From the IMG/VR virus record IMGVR_UViG_3300032213_000694, positions 1 to 64,000 of that record: a DNA stretch of 64,000 nt; one strand, written 5' to 3'. Source of the DNA: a virus. Below, piece after piece: positions 37,527-47,940 of the stretch. A program made the position numbers and the translations under genes. Position 1 is the stretch's first letter. Each line of letters begins with the position of its first letter. The notes beneath the pieces were generated by a model. The model saw only the letters and a list, made by a program, of their open reading frames with translations, did not search any database and was not told the origin of the DNA.

Positions 37527-37563
37527 AAGGGGAGGTGTTTATCGTTTTACACTTCCCCTTTAT
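37527..37563 (+). terminator. Strong rho-independent terminator after nrdA
   Basis: A 12-bp stem (arms 37527-37538 and 37549-37560, one wobble) with a 10-base loop, followed by TATTTG. It lies 73 bases after the nrdA stop and ends only about 10 bases before the next ATG at 37570, so it may act as an attenuator for that gene. Confidence 0.8.
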
Positions 37564-37569
37564 TTGTTT

Positions 37570-37770
37570 ATGAAAGAGCATATTGACTATACTAACACAA
37601 CAATTCGCTTCATCAATAAGATGACGGATGAGATATATGAGGCTCTTATGGACAAAGAGTACGAGGATCTTCAGGATTCCATTTACATTCTAATCGAAAA
37701 ATTAAATCAATTACGTGATGAAACCTTACCTAGAATACGCACTAGAACTACACCAGCAGGGAGACCTTAA
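37570..37770 (+). CDS. Hypothetical small helical protein (66 aa)
   Basis: ATG 37570 (MKEHIDYTNTTIRFINKMTD) is preferred over the TTG at 37564. Two helices with charged faces and an Arg/Thr/Pro-rich tail (RTRTTPAGRP). It lies directly behind the terminator hairpin and overlaps the phosphoesterase start by 53 bases. The family is unknown. Confidence 0.65.
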   Translation: MKEHIDYTNTTIRFINKMTDEIYEALMDKEYEDLQDSIYILIEKLNQLRDETLPRIRTRTTPAGRP

Positions 37771-38848
37771 TAAAGCTGAGATTGCTAAAAGAGTACAGGA
37801 ACACTACAATATGCACGACCGCAACGTAGAGACTCTTCGCAAGAAAATATCCGCATACATTTTAAAGATAGAGCACAAGAGCCTCAGTGATGAGTGTGAT
37901 GCGCAAGGTGCACCCGCAGGTGAGGTATCGCACTATTGGCTAAAAACAGACAAGCATTCTATATTTGTTAAGGTTGACAAGAAAGACCCGATAGAAGCCT
38001 ACCATGATATGCGAGCAGACATCGTGGCTGAGATGCAAAAGCACGCACCTGTATACCCTAAGTTAGAACGTAACAACAATCAAGATGGTCACCTGTTAGT
38101 AGTTGACCCAGCTGACATTCACATCGGTAAGTTAGCCTCCTCTTTTGAGACTGGAGATGACTACAATAATCACATCGCTGTTCAGCGTGTACTTGATGGT
38201 GTACGTGGTATTATTCAAAAAGCATCAGGGTTTAACATCGACAAGATTCTTTTTGTAGGTGGCAATGACATCCTTCACATAGACACACCAAAGCGTACGA
38301 CTACGGGCGGAACTCCACAAGATACAGATGGAATGTGGTACGACAACTTTAGAGTCGCTAAGAAGCTATATATCGACGTCATCGAGATGCTCATTAGTAT
38401 TGCCGACGTTCACTTTGTGTTCAACCCATCAAACCACGACTATACTAATGGTTTCTTTTTAGCTGATGCTATTGAGTCTTGGTTCCATAACAACCCCAAC
38501 ATTACATTTGATTGCTCTATCGCACACAGAAAGTATACAAAATATGGAAACAATTTAATTGGGACTACGCATGGCGATGGTGCGAAGACTCAAGACTTAC
38601 CTTTATTAATGGCTCATGAAGCAAGCAAGGAGTGGGCAGACTCCAAACACCGTTACGTATATACTCACCATGTGCACCACAAGTCTTCTAAGGATTATAT
38701 GGGCGTTTGCGTCGAGTCTCTCCGATCTCCCAGTGGTACCGATTCATGGCACCATAGAAATGGCTATCAACACGCACCTAAAGCGGTTGAGGGATTCATC
38801 CACCACAAAGAGAATGGGCAGGTTGCACGACTAGTTAATATATTTTAG
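37718..38848 (+). CDS. Metallophosphoesterase with N-terminal HTH-like region
   Basis: A 376-residue protein with a calcineurin-like fold. The five metal motifs are: DPADIHIG at about 130, GGNDILH at 181, NPSNHD at 236, THGDG at 283 and THHVHH at 315. Residues 1-50 look like a helix-turn-helix (LHQQGDLNKAEIAKRV ... YNMHDRNVETLRKKI). It resembles phage SbcD-like or DNA-repair phosphoesterases. The ATG follows a possible GTG; it overlaps the previous gene. A DNA-end processing role is likely but a nucleotide or small-molecule substrate is possible. Confidence 0.88.
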   Translation: MKPYLEYALELHQQGDLNKAEIAKRVQEHYNMHDRNVETLRKKISAYILKIEHKSLSDECDAQGAPAGEVSHYWLKTDKHSIFVKVDKKDPIEAYHDMRADIVAEMQKHAPVYPKLERNNNQDGHLLVVDPADIHIGKLASSFETGDDYNNHIAVQRVLDGVRGIIQKASGFNIDKILFVGGNDILHIDTPKRTTTGGTPQDTDGMWYDNFRVAKKLYIDVIEMLISIADVHFVFNPSNHDYTNGFFLADAIESWFHNNPNITFDCSIAHRKYTKYGNNLIGTTHGDGAKTQDLPLLMAHEASKEWADSKHRYVYTHHVHHKSSKDYMGVCVESLRSPSGTDSWHHRNGYQHAPKAVEGFIHHKENGQVARLVNIF

Positions 38849-38871
38849 TATTTTTGTGAAAACATAATATC

Positions 38872-39225
38872 ATGACAGTACAAGAATATGTTAGTGCATT
38901 GATGGAGATTGAGAATATATCTCACATCGCACACCTACAGACATCATCATTTGCAGAGCATAAGGCTTTGAATGAATTATACGACGGAATTGCTGACCAG
39001 TTCGACGCATTCGTGGAGGCTTACCAAGGTAAGTATGGCATCATCAAAGGATACAAGTCTTTTAAATTAGATGAGTCTGTTGATATGGTATCTTACTTGA
39101 AAGAAAAGATGTCAGCATTTGAAATGTATAAGGCTACATTAACTGATGGCTACTTGCAACAAATGGTTGATAATACACAAGAGTTATTGAGTACAACTCT
39201 ATATAAATTAAGATTTTTAAGTTAA
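38872..39225 (+). CDS. DUF5856-like, Dps/ferritin-like protein (117 aa)
   Basis: 117 residues, nearly all helical: NISHIAHLQTSSFAEHKALNELYDGIADQFDAFVEAYQGKYG, then two further helices. The pattern of helix 1 with H, E and D residues at regular places (H-x-x-H, E-H-x-x-x-x-x-x-Y-D) is like a ferritin-like/Dps half, and matches what I know of the phage family DUF5856. It may bind metal or protect DNA. It is the last rightward gene before the terminator at 39.26 kb. Confidence 0.75.
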   Translation: MTVQEYVSALMEIENISHIAHLQTSSFAEHKALNELYDGIADQFDAFVEAYQGKYGIIKGYKSFKLDESVDMVSYLKEKMSAFEMYKATLTDGYLQQMVDNTQELLSTTLYKLRFLS

Positions 39226-39248
39226 AATTGCGTATAAGGTGATTAGTT

Positions 39249-39276
39249 AAAAAGGGGGCTCTTGGCCCCCATTTTT
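39249..39276. terminator. Bidirectional terminator between convergent arms
   Basis: AAAAA-GGGGGC-TCTTG-GCCCCC-A-TTTTT: a 6-bp GC stem (39254-39259 with 39265-39270), a run of A before and T after, in the gap between the rightward gene ending at 39225 and the leftward gene ending at 39280. It should end both transcripts. Confidence 0.85.
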
Positions 39277-39279
39277 ATT

Positions 39280-42200
39280 TTAGAACTTCACTTTTGTTTT
39301 TGATTTAGAAGCAGTTTTTTCTTCTTTAGCTTTCTTTTTATTTTTCAAAGCTTGATTCTTTACAATCTTCTCGATGTTTGTTCCATAACTCAAGAATTCT
39401 CTTGGCCCTAATGTACTAGCAGTTATGGCTCTAGGTATCAAGGATAATTTTAGTTGTTTCTTCTGCTCCTCTGTGTATTCTGTTTTATTCCCATACTTAT
39501 CAGTGAAGTAACCTTTGTCTGCATCTTTATACGTTTGGTATATTTTATACAATGTTTCATAAGCGACATTCGGAACACCACCAATTAAGGACATTAAACT
39601 TTCTCCCTCTTTCGGGTCTTTTACATAGAATCTAAATGGAGTATCTAGCCTTTCTTTTTTCTTTGCTGTCTCTCTTTCTTGTAATGTTTTTCTAGGTTTA
39701 CGTTTGCCCTTTACTTTTTTGCCTAATAATGATTCTGCATTTTTAGCAGCTTCTTTCTCGGCTTCTTTTTCAGTTTCTTTTTTAGCTTTTAGTTGTTCAT
39801 CTGGAGTACCTCCTTCAATCATATCTAAAGCTGAATTAAGGCTTAATAATACTAAATCAGATGTAAATTCAGGTAAATTAAGAGCAAATTCATTAAAAAG
39901 TTTACCATAAAATATCTTATCCTTAAATTGTTCGTCTAGTAATTTATCCTCTTCGTCTCTATCGTCTCCACCTAAAGAAGCATATGCTGCTGCTAATAAC
40001 CATCCTTGTATACCTCTTTGAACCCATTCGAATATATATGATTCAGCAATACCGGATGCTAAAGATTGTAAAGCAACAGCTTTATCTTCAATGTTAGAGT
40101 TTTTAGATGTAAGTATTGTTATATTTCTTGCATTCTTATCCTTTAAGTTAAATTGATAAGACGCAAACGGAAATACCAATTGACGAATAATCTTTGTGGT
40201 TGGATTTTTAGATGCAAGTAACTTTCCTCCCAACTCAGATACGTTCATATTTTGCTGATCTTGAACCATATATTCAGCGTAATCAGCAGCCTCTTCGTTT
40301 ATTTCGTGAGTTTTCCAGTCAATATTTGTATCTAAACCTAAGTCCTTTAGTTTCTTTCTGTAGTATGCAAACCAAGAAACTTTAGCTACAAAAACGTCAG
40401 GCTTTTTTAAGAATGTTTCAATATAGAAATCACTTATATTTGAAGCACCATCTACCAATTGGTTTACATTCTTATTTTTATTCCTCTCTATTAAATTCTC
40501 TGCATAGTCTATGGATGTTTGAGACTCTGCACCACGCAAAGAAATACCATATCCAGAATTATTTAATGCTTTTATAGCATCATCATTCATATAATCTGCA
40601 AAGCTATTAAGATAAGCCTGTGGGTCGTCAATAGTATTGATTAATGTATTAAATGTCATAGGCAATGATTGCTTAACAGCAGCATTCATAGATCCTAAAC
40701 CAATCTTTGTACCCATACGACTTACAGTAGAGAGTACCTTAGCTGCAATCTTAGTTTCATATAAACTAGATGTATCTGATCGCTCTCTTAATGCATTTAT
40801 ATTAAACATCAAACGATCCTTAATCATTTGTCTTTGATTGTAATCAGGAATCATTTCTTTGAATGCGTTTGAGTTTATATAACCCATATACCTTTGAACA
40901 AAAGGAGTTGTTCTTACATCTATTATGGTTCTTTCTAAAGCTTTAATATTACCAGAATCAAAGTCATAATCTCTAACACGGGTAACTTCATTATTCGTCA
41001 TAGGAAGACCTTCTATTCTATTTATTTTTTGTAACGTACCAACACGCTCAGTTTTTATTGCATCAAAATCCATTTTAAACGAACCTTTAGTCAATAAATC
41101 AACGCTTGTATCTGAGGCTAATTTTTCATACATCTCAGGGGTATAGTTTGTATCTTCACCTAGAATTATACCATAATAATCGGCCGCCATTCTCTTAAAT
41201 TCAGGATAGTATTTTTTCCATTCGTTTTGGAATTCCTGAACAGCAGTTTGATTTATAGGATCAATTTCTTTCTTAACACCATCGATATCTTTTTTATCTT
41301 TTATTTTTTGATATACCTGGTCATATAGGTCAGCTTTCTTGACCAATAAACTGTCTTTCGTCTTTTTCAATTCTTCAATCGTAAGACGTAATTGCTTCAT
41401 CTTTCTATCGAACTCTTTTTTAATTTCCTCAGGAGTTCCATTTAGAATGGTTCTAGATAAATCAGCAAATATACCACGCTCGTATGCATTATATGCTGTA
41501 TAGAAATCTTGGTCATTTGGTCTAGAGCCTTTAAATCTTTCTGAGTATTTATCAGCAAACTTATTAGCAATACTTTTACCATCAACAAATCCCTTAACAA
41601 TTCCAGAAAACCCAGAGTTTCTTAAGAACTTAATACCCTTGGCTGTGCTTCTAAACATATTGACAACCAAAGAGTCCACCTTTGATACATAGCGACCCCA
41701 TAGAGAACTATATATCTTACCAGCAAGAGGAATTCGTCCTAATAATCCATAGATTAATGGTTGGGCGACTAAACCTGCATTTAAATCTTTATCGGAATTA
41801 GTAACACCAACGTATGATTCATACACAGCTCCCATTCGAGTTGTAATACCATTAACGATTAAGTTCTCTAATGCATTTACAGCAGCCAATTGTTTATCAA
41901 GAGGCAATGCTTCAATGTCCATATTTAAGAAATTGTTAATCAAATCAAAATCGGCATCCAACTCATCAATCTCCCCGTTGGCCATCATATCACGTACAAC
42001 ATCAGAGAACCCTTCAAAGGCATTCTTAGTATATTCTTTTACTATGTCGGACTTAGTAGAATCTGCATTCTCGACATTCTCTTCCACTGATGAGATGTAA
42101 TCTTGAATTTCTTCTAATGACATCGTGTCGTCAATTAGTTTTGCATCCACCAAATATTGGTATTGATCCAATAAGATATTTTTATTTATCTCATCTTGGA

Positions 42201-45200
42201 TATCTTTCTGCTCTTTAACATAGTCATTTATTTCAGACAATACAGCTGCACGTCTTGCTAATACCTCTCCTTTAACTACTTTTACACCACGTACCGCATT
42301 GAACATTTGCTCAGCATAATCAATATACTCATCAATATCCTCTACTAAACTTGGTCTGATAGCTACGAGTCCTCTTGCTGCAATCTTAATATCATCAACT
42401 ACAGTATCTGACTTAATAGCTTTCTTAATCTTAGATCGTAAATCATTAGCCTGAGCAACTTTAGCTGCATATTCAGCGTTATCTAATACACGTTCAACTC
42501 TATTGAAGAAGTTCTCACGTATAGTAGGATTCATCAAATTAGATTTCAACCCATTCAATAAAACATTAGCCTGAGCTTGAGTTAACTTGTTCCCTTTCTG
42601 AAGTGACTTTATTTTATCTACCGCATTAGCAATGCTTGTTTGCACTGCTTTAGTGGCAACCTTTGCTCCTTTAGCTTCTGCTTTTAATGTAGCTTTCAAT
42701 GCATCTAATTCATTGATAGCAATCTTATCTAAAGATCCTTTTAGAATACTATTTACTTTCTCTATGAATTTTTTTCTAGCATCTACTGTGTCTAGCTTTT
42801 TGCCTAATGCATTGAATACAATATTAAGGTCTCTTTTACTTAATGCACCTTTGATATTTTTCTTTACATAATCATTAATAAGCTTTCTTGCTTTTTCTGC
42901 AAAATCAAATCCTGTCTTAGCAGCCTTAGATTCTACTCGCAACTTTTCTTTTAATCCTGTAACTTCATTAACAGGAACTTTCTTACCAGGCTCTTGACCT
43001 AATATCTTTTTAGTTGATGAGGCTTTCTTACCTTTTGTAGGTGTGACAGGCTCTTCTGTTACTTGCTCAACTACTTCTTCAGGTTGAACTTCTTCAGTAA
43101 CTGTAACCGTTGGGCCACCGGTAACTTGCTCAGTGACTCCTTGAGTTGTTGGAGTTTGTTCGATGGCTCCGAAGACTTCATCGATGTCTTGTTCTGTTGC
43201 ATTTTGCTCAAAGTTTTTAAGTGTGTATTGGTAAGCTATCTCTTGAGCACGTTGCCCACGGATTGTTCTTTTTTGATTGTTATCGGTATCTAAGTTTACA
43301 GATACTACATCACCATTTTCATCATAATTAATAGCAGCCATTGGATCGCTATAATTATTTAGTAAAGTATTACCCTCTATTGTTACAGAGTTGTCATCGT
43401 TTACTGTGATTTCTAAAGGTGCCTCCTCAGAAAGACCTAACTCTTCTAGAGATTGGTCTTGTATTTCATTGATGTTGCCAAGTTCAGTAATTCTATCGTC
43501 AGATTCAAACACAACTGTGCCATTCTCTTCAGTATACAAACTGCCTCTTTTGCCATCTAATGTAAATACTTTAGGCTTATTTACTGCATCAATTATTGTT
43601 ACAGCTGGGGTAACGACCTCTTCTGTAGTAGTTACTACTTCTTCAGCAGGAGTTACTTCTTCTGCTTTAACTTCTTCGGTAACGACTTCAGGTTCTGCTT
43701 GGGGTTCTCCTTGCGCCACTTCTCCGCTAACTCCGGTTTCTGGCTGTACAGGTACTTCACTTGTTGTTTGCTCTTGAACGGCATTTTCTGGTATTTTAGA
43801 TAGTTGTTCGTTATTTTTATTTATTATCGCTTGCTTACTTTCAATTTCAGCTGCAATGTTTTTAACTAATTGCGGATTTTTATTTGCCATATAAGCAGAT
43901 AAATCATCAATCTCATTTTGGACTTTCTGATTCTGTGCAATTAAAGCAAAAGCTTCCCTTTGTCCTTTAGTAGAAAGATTGTCAGGTATTTCCTGCAATA
44001 TTTTTTTGCTATTAGCTAGTTCTTTTATAGATGCCTTAGCTTGATCTTCAGTAATCTTACCTTCGATAAATTGCACTTGCAAGTTTGCTAAAGTGGCTGT
44101 CATATGGTTGTCATCCAACACCAAGTCTCTCCACTCTTCAAAGTCAGCATCACTCATTTGCTTTCCTGACAAAGCTCTTTGGGCTCCTGAAATTGTACCA
44201 CCCATAATAAGACCACCTAAGCCTTCTACGTGTGCATCATATAAAACCTTATCTAAAAATTCACCTGAAAGTAATTTAGGGTTTTCAAATAAGTCAATAT
44301 TATTTGCCTTATCATAAATTTCCTTAGTAACAGTTTCTGTAAAGGACTGAAGACCACCAGTTTCAAATTCACTTAAGTAGGCTTTTGCTGCGGTAGTTCC
44401 GCCTTGTAAAATCATCTTACCTACAGCACTTTCTGCAACCTTTTTAGTAGCTAATTCTATAGCTCCTAACGTAGCATTTTTAGGAACCTGAGACAATACC
44501 ATATTGGTAAATCTACCCAACAAAGGAGTGCCTTTACCTAATACATTTCTAAATCCAAAATCCTCTAAGAATCCAGATACAATCGCAATGGGAAGTGTTA
44601 TCTTCTTTCTTTCGTTCTCATCCATTGAAGCTGTCTGAGGATTGTTATCCATCTCTTCATTTAGATTAGCATACATTTGCATTGCACCTGTAGCAAAACG
44701 ACCATATCCACCTGAAGCCATCATAGGAATACTTTCAGCAACACCTAATACGGCCTGAGCAATATCCCCTGACTTCTTTTTTTCTTGAATAAATTCCTCG
44801 GTAGTACCCTCAGATTTTACTCCTTCATAACCTTTCTTTAGAATTGGTTTAAACTCATTAATAACTTCTTTCTTAGAAAGGTCTTTAACTTTAGTTTGTA
44901 TTTGATCTTCGGTAAGTTTGCCTTTTGATTCTTTTATAACCTTGTTTCTTAGCTCAGATTCCTTTTGCTTGCTTGCATAAGGTATCCCCATTAAATCAAG
45001 TATTTCAATACCTGCATCAATGGTTGCCCTTTGCATACCTTGGCCATACTTTTCGAATCCAGTTACAACAGAATTCCAAAGAGCACCACCCCAATTACCT
45101 TGCTTGGCTTTTTCTGCATAGTTTTGAGTGACTAATTTATTTAATCCCTTTACATCTTGATTTAACTGTGCAATATCTTGGTTTACAGTTTCAGCCTCTT

Positions 45201-45804
45201 TATTTAATGATTCTTTTTGATTTTCTAAAGTAGCAATCTTAGCATTGACCGATGGGTCATTAGGGTTTAATTCGATGTAAGCATTTAACTCATCGTATTG
45301 TTTTGACAACAAATCAGCCCTCTTTTTAAAATCGGCTTGTTTAATAGATAAGTCTTTTGATTTACCGCTTAAAGCTTTACCAACAAAATCAACATCTTTA
45401 GTAACACTCCCTTTAGGAGCGAAAAAAACGGGATTGGTATAATCAAATTTATTCTTCTTTTTTGATGGGTCTAATAATAGCAATCCCATGCTTTCTCCTT
45501 GTGTAGGAGATTTTAATATAGAACCCTTTTGACGAGGAGCCGTAGGTGAAGCAGACGCCCCAGAAACAGACAGAACTTCTTCTGTAGGTTGTGACGGATT
45601 TTTTTTTTTAGCTTCGCCAAAAAACTGAGTATAAAACTCTGTTTCAGGCTTGGTATATAAATCTTCAGAAACTAATAATCCATGTAATTTTTTTTGAGAT
45701 TCAGGATTTGAAAACTGCTTCTCAAAATCATCAAATGATTTAGTGTAAAGATTCTCACTTACCAATAAATTATGTAATTTTTTTCTGCTAGTGTTATCCA
45801 TCAA
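39280..45804 (-). CDS. Giant internal virion/ejection protein (2174 aa)
   Basis: The largest gene. Residues 1-60 hold a tandem repeat (KKLHNLLVSENLYTKSFDDFEKQF, then KKLHGLLVSEDLYTKPETEFYTQF). A Glu/Val/Thr-rich disordered segment at about 680-980 and long helices follow. Near residues 1930-1990 there is an amphipathic/hydrophobic run (SGIAESYIFEWVQRGIQGWLLAAAYASLGG); the end is Lys-rich. Large proteins in this place, after two Ala/Gln-rich neighbours, are the gp16-type ejection proteins of podophages. They are ejected into the host and form a conduit. I saw no lysozyme or RNA-polymerase motif. Confidence 0.85.
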   Translation of the reverse strand: MMDNTSRKKLHNLLVSENLYTKSFDDFEKQFSNPESQKKLHGLLVSEDLYTKPETEFYTQFFGEAKKKNPSQPTEEVLSVSGASASPTAPRQKGSILKSPTQGESMGLLLLDPSKKKNKFDYTNPVFFAPKGSVTKDVDFVGKALSGKSKDLSIKQADFKKRADLLSKQYDELNAYIELNPNDPSVNAKIATLENQKESLNKEAETVNQDIAQLNQDVKGLNKLVTQNYAEKAKQGNWGGALWNSVVTGFEKYGQGMQRATIDAGIEILDLMGIPYASKQKESELRNKVIKESKGKLTEDQIQTKVKDLSKKEVINEFKPILKKGYEGVKSEGTTEEFIQEKKKSGDIAQAVLGVAESIPMMASGGYGRFATGAMQMYANLNEEMDNNPQTASMDENERKKITLPIAIVSGFLEDFGFRNVLGKGTPLLGRFTNMVLSQVPKNATLGAIELATKKVAESAVGKMILQGGTTAAKAYLSEFETGGLQSFTETVTKEIYDKANNIDLFENPKLLSGEFLDKVLYDAHVEGLGGLIMGGTISGAQRALSGKQMSDADFEEWRDLVLDDNHMTATLANLQVQFIEGKITEDQAKASIKELANSKKILQEIPDNLSTKGQREAFALIAQNQKVQNEIDDLSAYMANKNPQLVKNIAAEIESKQAIINKNNEQLSKIPENAVQEQTTSEVPVQPETGVSGEVAQGEPQAEPEVVTEEVKAEEVTPAEEVVTTTEEVVTPAVTIIDAVNKPKVFTLDGKRGSLYTEENGTVVFESDDRITELGNINEIQDQSLEELGLSEEAPLEITVNDDNSVTIEGNTLLNNYSDPMAAINYDENGDVVSVNLDTDNNQKRTIRGQRAQEIAYQYTLKNFEQNATEQDIDEVFGAIEQTPTTQGVTEQVTGGPTVTVTEEVQPEEVVEQVTEEPVTPTKGKKASSTKKILGQEPGKKVPVNEVTGLKEKLRVESKAAKTGFDFAEKARKLINDYVKKNIKGALSKRDLNIVFNALGKKLDTVDARKKFIEKVNSILKGSLDKIAINELDALKATLKAEAKGAKVATKAVQTSIANAVDKIKSLQKGNKLTQAQANVLLNGLKSNLMNPTIRENFFNRVERVLDNAEYAAKVAQANDLRSKIKKAIKSDTVVDDIKIAARGLVAIRPSLVEDIDEYIDYAEQMFNAVRGVKVVKGEVLARRAAVLSEINDYVKEQKDIQDEINKNILLDQYQYLVDAKLIDDTMSLEEIQDYISSVEENVENADSTKSDIVKEYTKNAFEGFSDVVRDMMANGEIDELDADFDLINNFLNMDIEALPLDKQLAAVNALENLIVNGITTRMGAVYESYVGVTNSDKDLNAGLVAQPLIYGLLGRIPLAGKIYSSLWGRYVSKVDSLVVNMFRSTAKGIKFLRNSGFSGIVKGFVDGKSIANKFADKYSERFKGSRPNDQDFYTAYNAYERGIFADLSRTILNGTPEEIKKEFDRKMKQLRLTIEELKKTKDSLLVKKADLYDQVYQKIKDKKDIDGVKKEIDPINQTAVQEFQNEWKKYYPEFKRMAADYYGIILGEDTNYTPEMYEKLASDTSVDLLTKGSFKMDFDAIKTERVGTLQKINRIEGLPMTNNEVTRVRDYDFDSGNIKALERTIIDVRTTPFVQRYMGYINSNAFKEMIPDYNQRQMIKDRLMFNINALRERSDTSSLYETKIAAKVLSTVSRMGTKIGLGSMNAAVKQSLPMTFNTLINTIDDPQAYLNSFADYMNDDAIKALNNSGYGISLRGAESQTSIDYAENLIERNKNKNVNQLVDGASNISDFYIETFLKKPDVFVAKVSWFAYYRKKLKDLGLDTNIDWKTHEINEEAADYAEYMVQDQQNMNVSELGGKLLASKNPTTKIIRQLVFPFASYQFNLKDKNARNITILTSKNSNIEDKAVALQSLASGIAESYIFEWVQRGIQGWLLAAAYASLGGDDRDEEDKLLDEQFKDKIFYGKLFNEFALNLPEFTSDLVLLSLNSALDMIEGGTPDEQLKAKKETEKEAEKEAAKNAESLLGKKVKGKRKPRKTLQERETAKKKERLDTPFRFYVKDPKEGESLMSLIGGVPNVAYETLYKIYQTYKDADKGYFTDKYGNKTEYTEEQKKQLKLSLIPRAITASTLGPREFLSYGTNIEKIVKNQALKNKKKAKEEKTASKSKTKVKF

Positions 45805-45811
45805 TTATTAT

Positions 45812-47245
45812 TTATAATGCGTCTGCTTTACCCGCCTTCTTAGTCTTTTGTTTTGCTGCAGCCTTAGGCTTTGCAGCAGATTTTGCTGCAGGCTTACTAC
45901 CAGACAAAAGTAACCAATCTTTTTCAATAATTCCGCTTTTTTTGGATGGGTGAATAGCTTTAAATGTACTCTTTAAATCACTTACAGTGTATACAGTTTT
46001 ACCATTAGCATCAACGTATTTAACACCACCTGGTATGGTTATAATATTTGTAATTGAATAACCTTTCAAATTCAAATCATTTGCTATATCTTTTGCAGCT
46101 TCGCTATCTTTACCTCTTGACTGTATATCCGTAAAGTTATTTACAGCTACTTGTCTTAATGTGGCTCTATTTGTATCAGATACATTAGGTTTAGTTCCAC
46201 CACCACCACCACTTGCTTTAGGAGCATTAGGATTAGTTGTTAATGACTTTTTTTGTCCTGTTTTAGCTGCAATTAATTTATCCAAACTATCTACTGCAAC
46301 CTCTTTCATTTTTTCATCAATGACAGGTGCAGGGAATCCATTAGCATCTTTTGTTATAAATATAAGTTTTGCATTAGGATTTGATTTTAACTTTTCTTTC
46401 TTTTCTGATTCTGTTCTATAGAAATCATAACCCTCTCTTTCAGAAAGCACACGTGCTACATCATAAGGTGTAGCTACATAACTAGCAATGAATGTATCTT
46501 TAGCATTCTTGTACTCAGGATTACTTTCCATAGAGGATGTCTTAAGCAAACCTCTAGTTCCTAAATTAGATAATACATCATAAGTTGCTACCTTAAATTT
46601 ATCGGCAGCTAAATCGTAGTTAACTATTTCATCTTGGAACTTATCATATCTAGCTACAATGCCAGGAGTTGATTCAGTACCTTCAATAACCTCTTGTGTG
46701 ACAGGATCTATCTTAGCAAACATTAATCGCTTGTCTTTAATAATAGGAGATGTGTTTTCTAAATCTCCTGTTTGCAAAAATATTTCATTAAAATATCTTC
46801 CCAATGGAGATTGTTTTTCAGCATCTGCAATTATTCTTTGTTCTGCACTAGCATAACCATCAATAGAAGACTTTAAATCGTTTACATCTTGAACTAGATT
46901 TTCTCTCTCAATCTTAGCATCCATTTTAGATATTTGGCCCGACTTTTGTAGATTCTCTAATTCTTGTAATCTATTAGCTATTCCATCTACTGCTTTGAAT
47001 TTAATCTCCTTTATAGTAGGTGCAGACACAGCTTTAAACCCAGACCGAAGAGGAGCCATAGCTTTTTCAGTTTCTGAAGCTAATAACAAATCTTGTTTCT
47101 CTTGGAGTTTTTCTTGTTGCAATAAAGCCTTTTCATCCTCAACTCTTTTTCTTTCTTGCAAATCAATAACATTGGAAACTAATCCAGTGCCGATTTTACC
47201 AAAATCAATTGGTTGGGTTGCTACATATCCTGCGTATTCTGCCAT
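45812..47245 (-). CDS. Internal virion protein, gp15-like (477 aa)
   Basis: A 477-residue helical, charged protein with a coiled coil at 30-60 (RVEDEKALLQQEKLQEKQDLL). A Gly-rich hinge (GGGGG, about 355) precedes a Lys/Ala-rich tail. Placed between the 2174-aa protein and the Ala/Gln-rich gp14-like protein, it matches gp15 of the T7-type internal core. The family is called by gene order rather than homology. It is spaced 7 bases after the neighbour upstream. Confidence 0.8.
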   Translation of the reverse strand: MAEYAGYVATQPIDFGKIGTGLVSNVIDLQERKRVEDEKALLQQEKLQEKQDLLLASETEKAMAPLRSGFKAVSAPTIKEIKFKAVDGIANRLQELENLQKSGQISKMDAKIERENLVQDVNDLKSSIDGYASAEQRIIADAEKQSPLGRYFNEIFLQTGDLENTSPIIKDKRLMFAKIDPVTQEVIEGTESTPGIVARYDKFQDEIVNYDLAADKFKVATYDVLSNLGTRGLLKTSSMESNPEYKNAKDTFIASYVATPYDVARVLSEREGYDFYRTESEKKEKLKSNPNAKLIFITKDANGFPAPVIDEKMKEVAVDSLDKLIAAKTGQKKSLTTNPNAPKASGGGGGTKPNVSDTNRATLRQVAVNNFTDIQSRGKDSEAAKDIANDLNLKGYSITNIITIPGGVKYVDANGKTVYTVSDLKSTFKAIHPSKKSGIIEKDWLLLSGSKPAAKSAAKPKAAAKQKTKKAGKADAL

Positions 47246-47247
47246 AA

Positions 47248-47940
47248 TTATTGTCTTATTTTAGAGTATGGATTAGCATAGTATCCTGTTATACCACTAG
47301 GCATATTGAAATTCATGGGAGTTGTATTCAATTGGTTTGAATAATCTTTTACTGATTGACCAAAAGCTGTATCTCCCAAAGTACCTTTGTTACCATAAAT
47401 GTCTTTATATGATGCCAATGTTGCAATATCAGAAGCACCTTGTGCTAAACCGCCAACCCCCGCAGCAATATTACTAGCTCCTTCAGCAGCGGCAATCTGA
47501 GCCCCTTGAATTCTACTTTGTGCTAATGATGCTTCTCTGTTAGCTCTATTAGCTTCAATTTGCTGTGCATTTTGAGCTCTAGCTATATCACGTGCATATT
47601 GGGCTTCTTGTGCTTGTGCAGCTAATTGTAAATCTTGAGCTTGCGCTTGTTGATTTGCTGCAGTCAATCCTCCAAGAACAGTAGCTGCGCCACCCTCTTG
47701 TAATGCTTGTATATTACTAGCTTGTCTTGCTTGCATATTTTGTTGAGCCAACTCAAGCCCTAATGTAGGAACTTGAATATCCGCAAATTTATTAGCTTCA
47801 TTAATGGCTGCAAATTGTTGGGCAGCCTTACTAGCCGCATTACTAGCATCTGTTCTTGCTTTTTGCCCTTGGTATATCTGGTAGCCAGAACCTAAGGCAG
47901 ATATTCCTAAACCTATAGCGGCAGCTGTTCCTATTCCCAT
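47248..47940 (-). CDS. Internal virion protein, gp14-like (230 aa)
   Basis: 230 residues with an N-terminal hydrophobic, Gly/Ala-rich segment (GIGTAAAIGLGISALGSGYQIY) and then a long Ala/Gln/Asn-rich helix. That is the layout of T7 gp14-like proteins, which insert in the outer membrane. It is followed by gp15-like and gp16-like genes in the right order. The ejectosome assignment rests on layout and order. Confidence 0.85.
   Translation of the reverse strand: MGIGTAAAIGLGISALGSGYQIYQGQKARTDASNAASKAAQQFAAINEANKFADIQVPTLGLELAQQNMQARQASNIQALQEGGAATVLGGLTAANQQAQAQDLQLAAQAQEAQYARDIARAQNAQQIEANRANREASLAQSRIQGAQIAAAEGASNIAAGVGGLAQGASDIATLASYKDIYGNKGTLGDTAFGQSVKDYSNQLNTTPMNFNMPSGITGYYANPYSKIRQ

Noticed and set aside
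39280-45804. Virion RNA polymerase in the giant protein
   Set aside because: Its size recalled crAss-like or N4 virion polymerases, but no DxDGD-like or other polymerase motif was seen.
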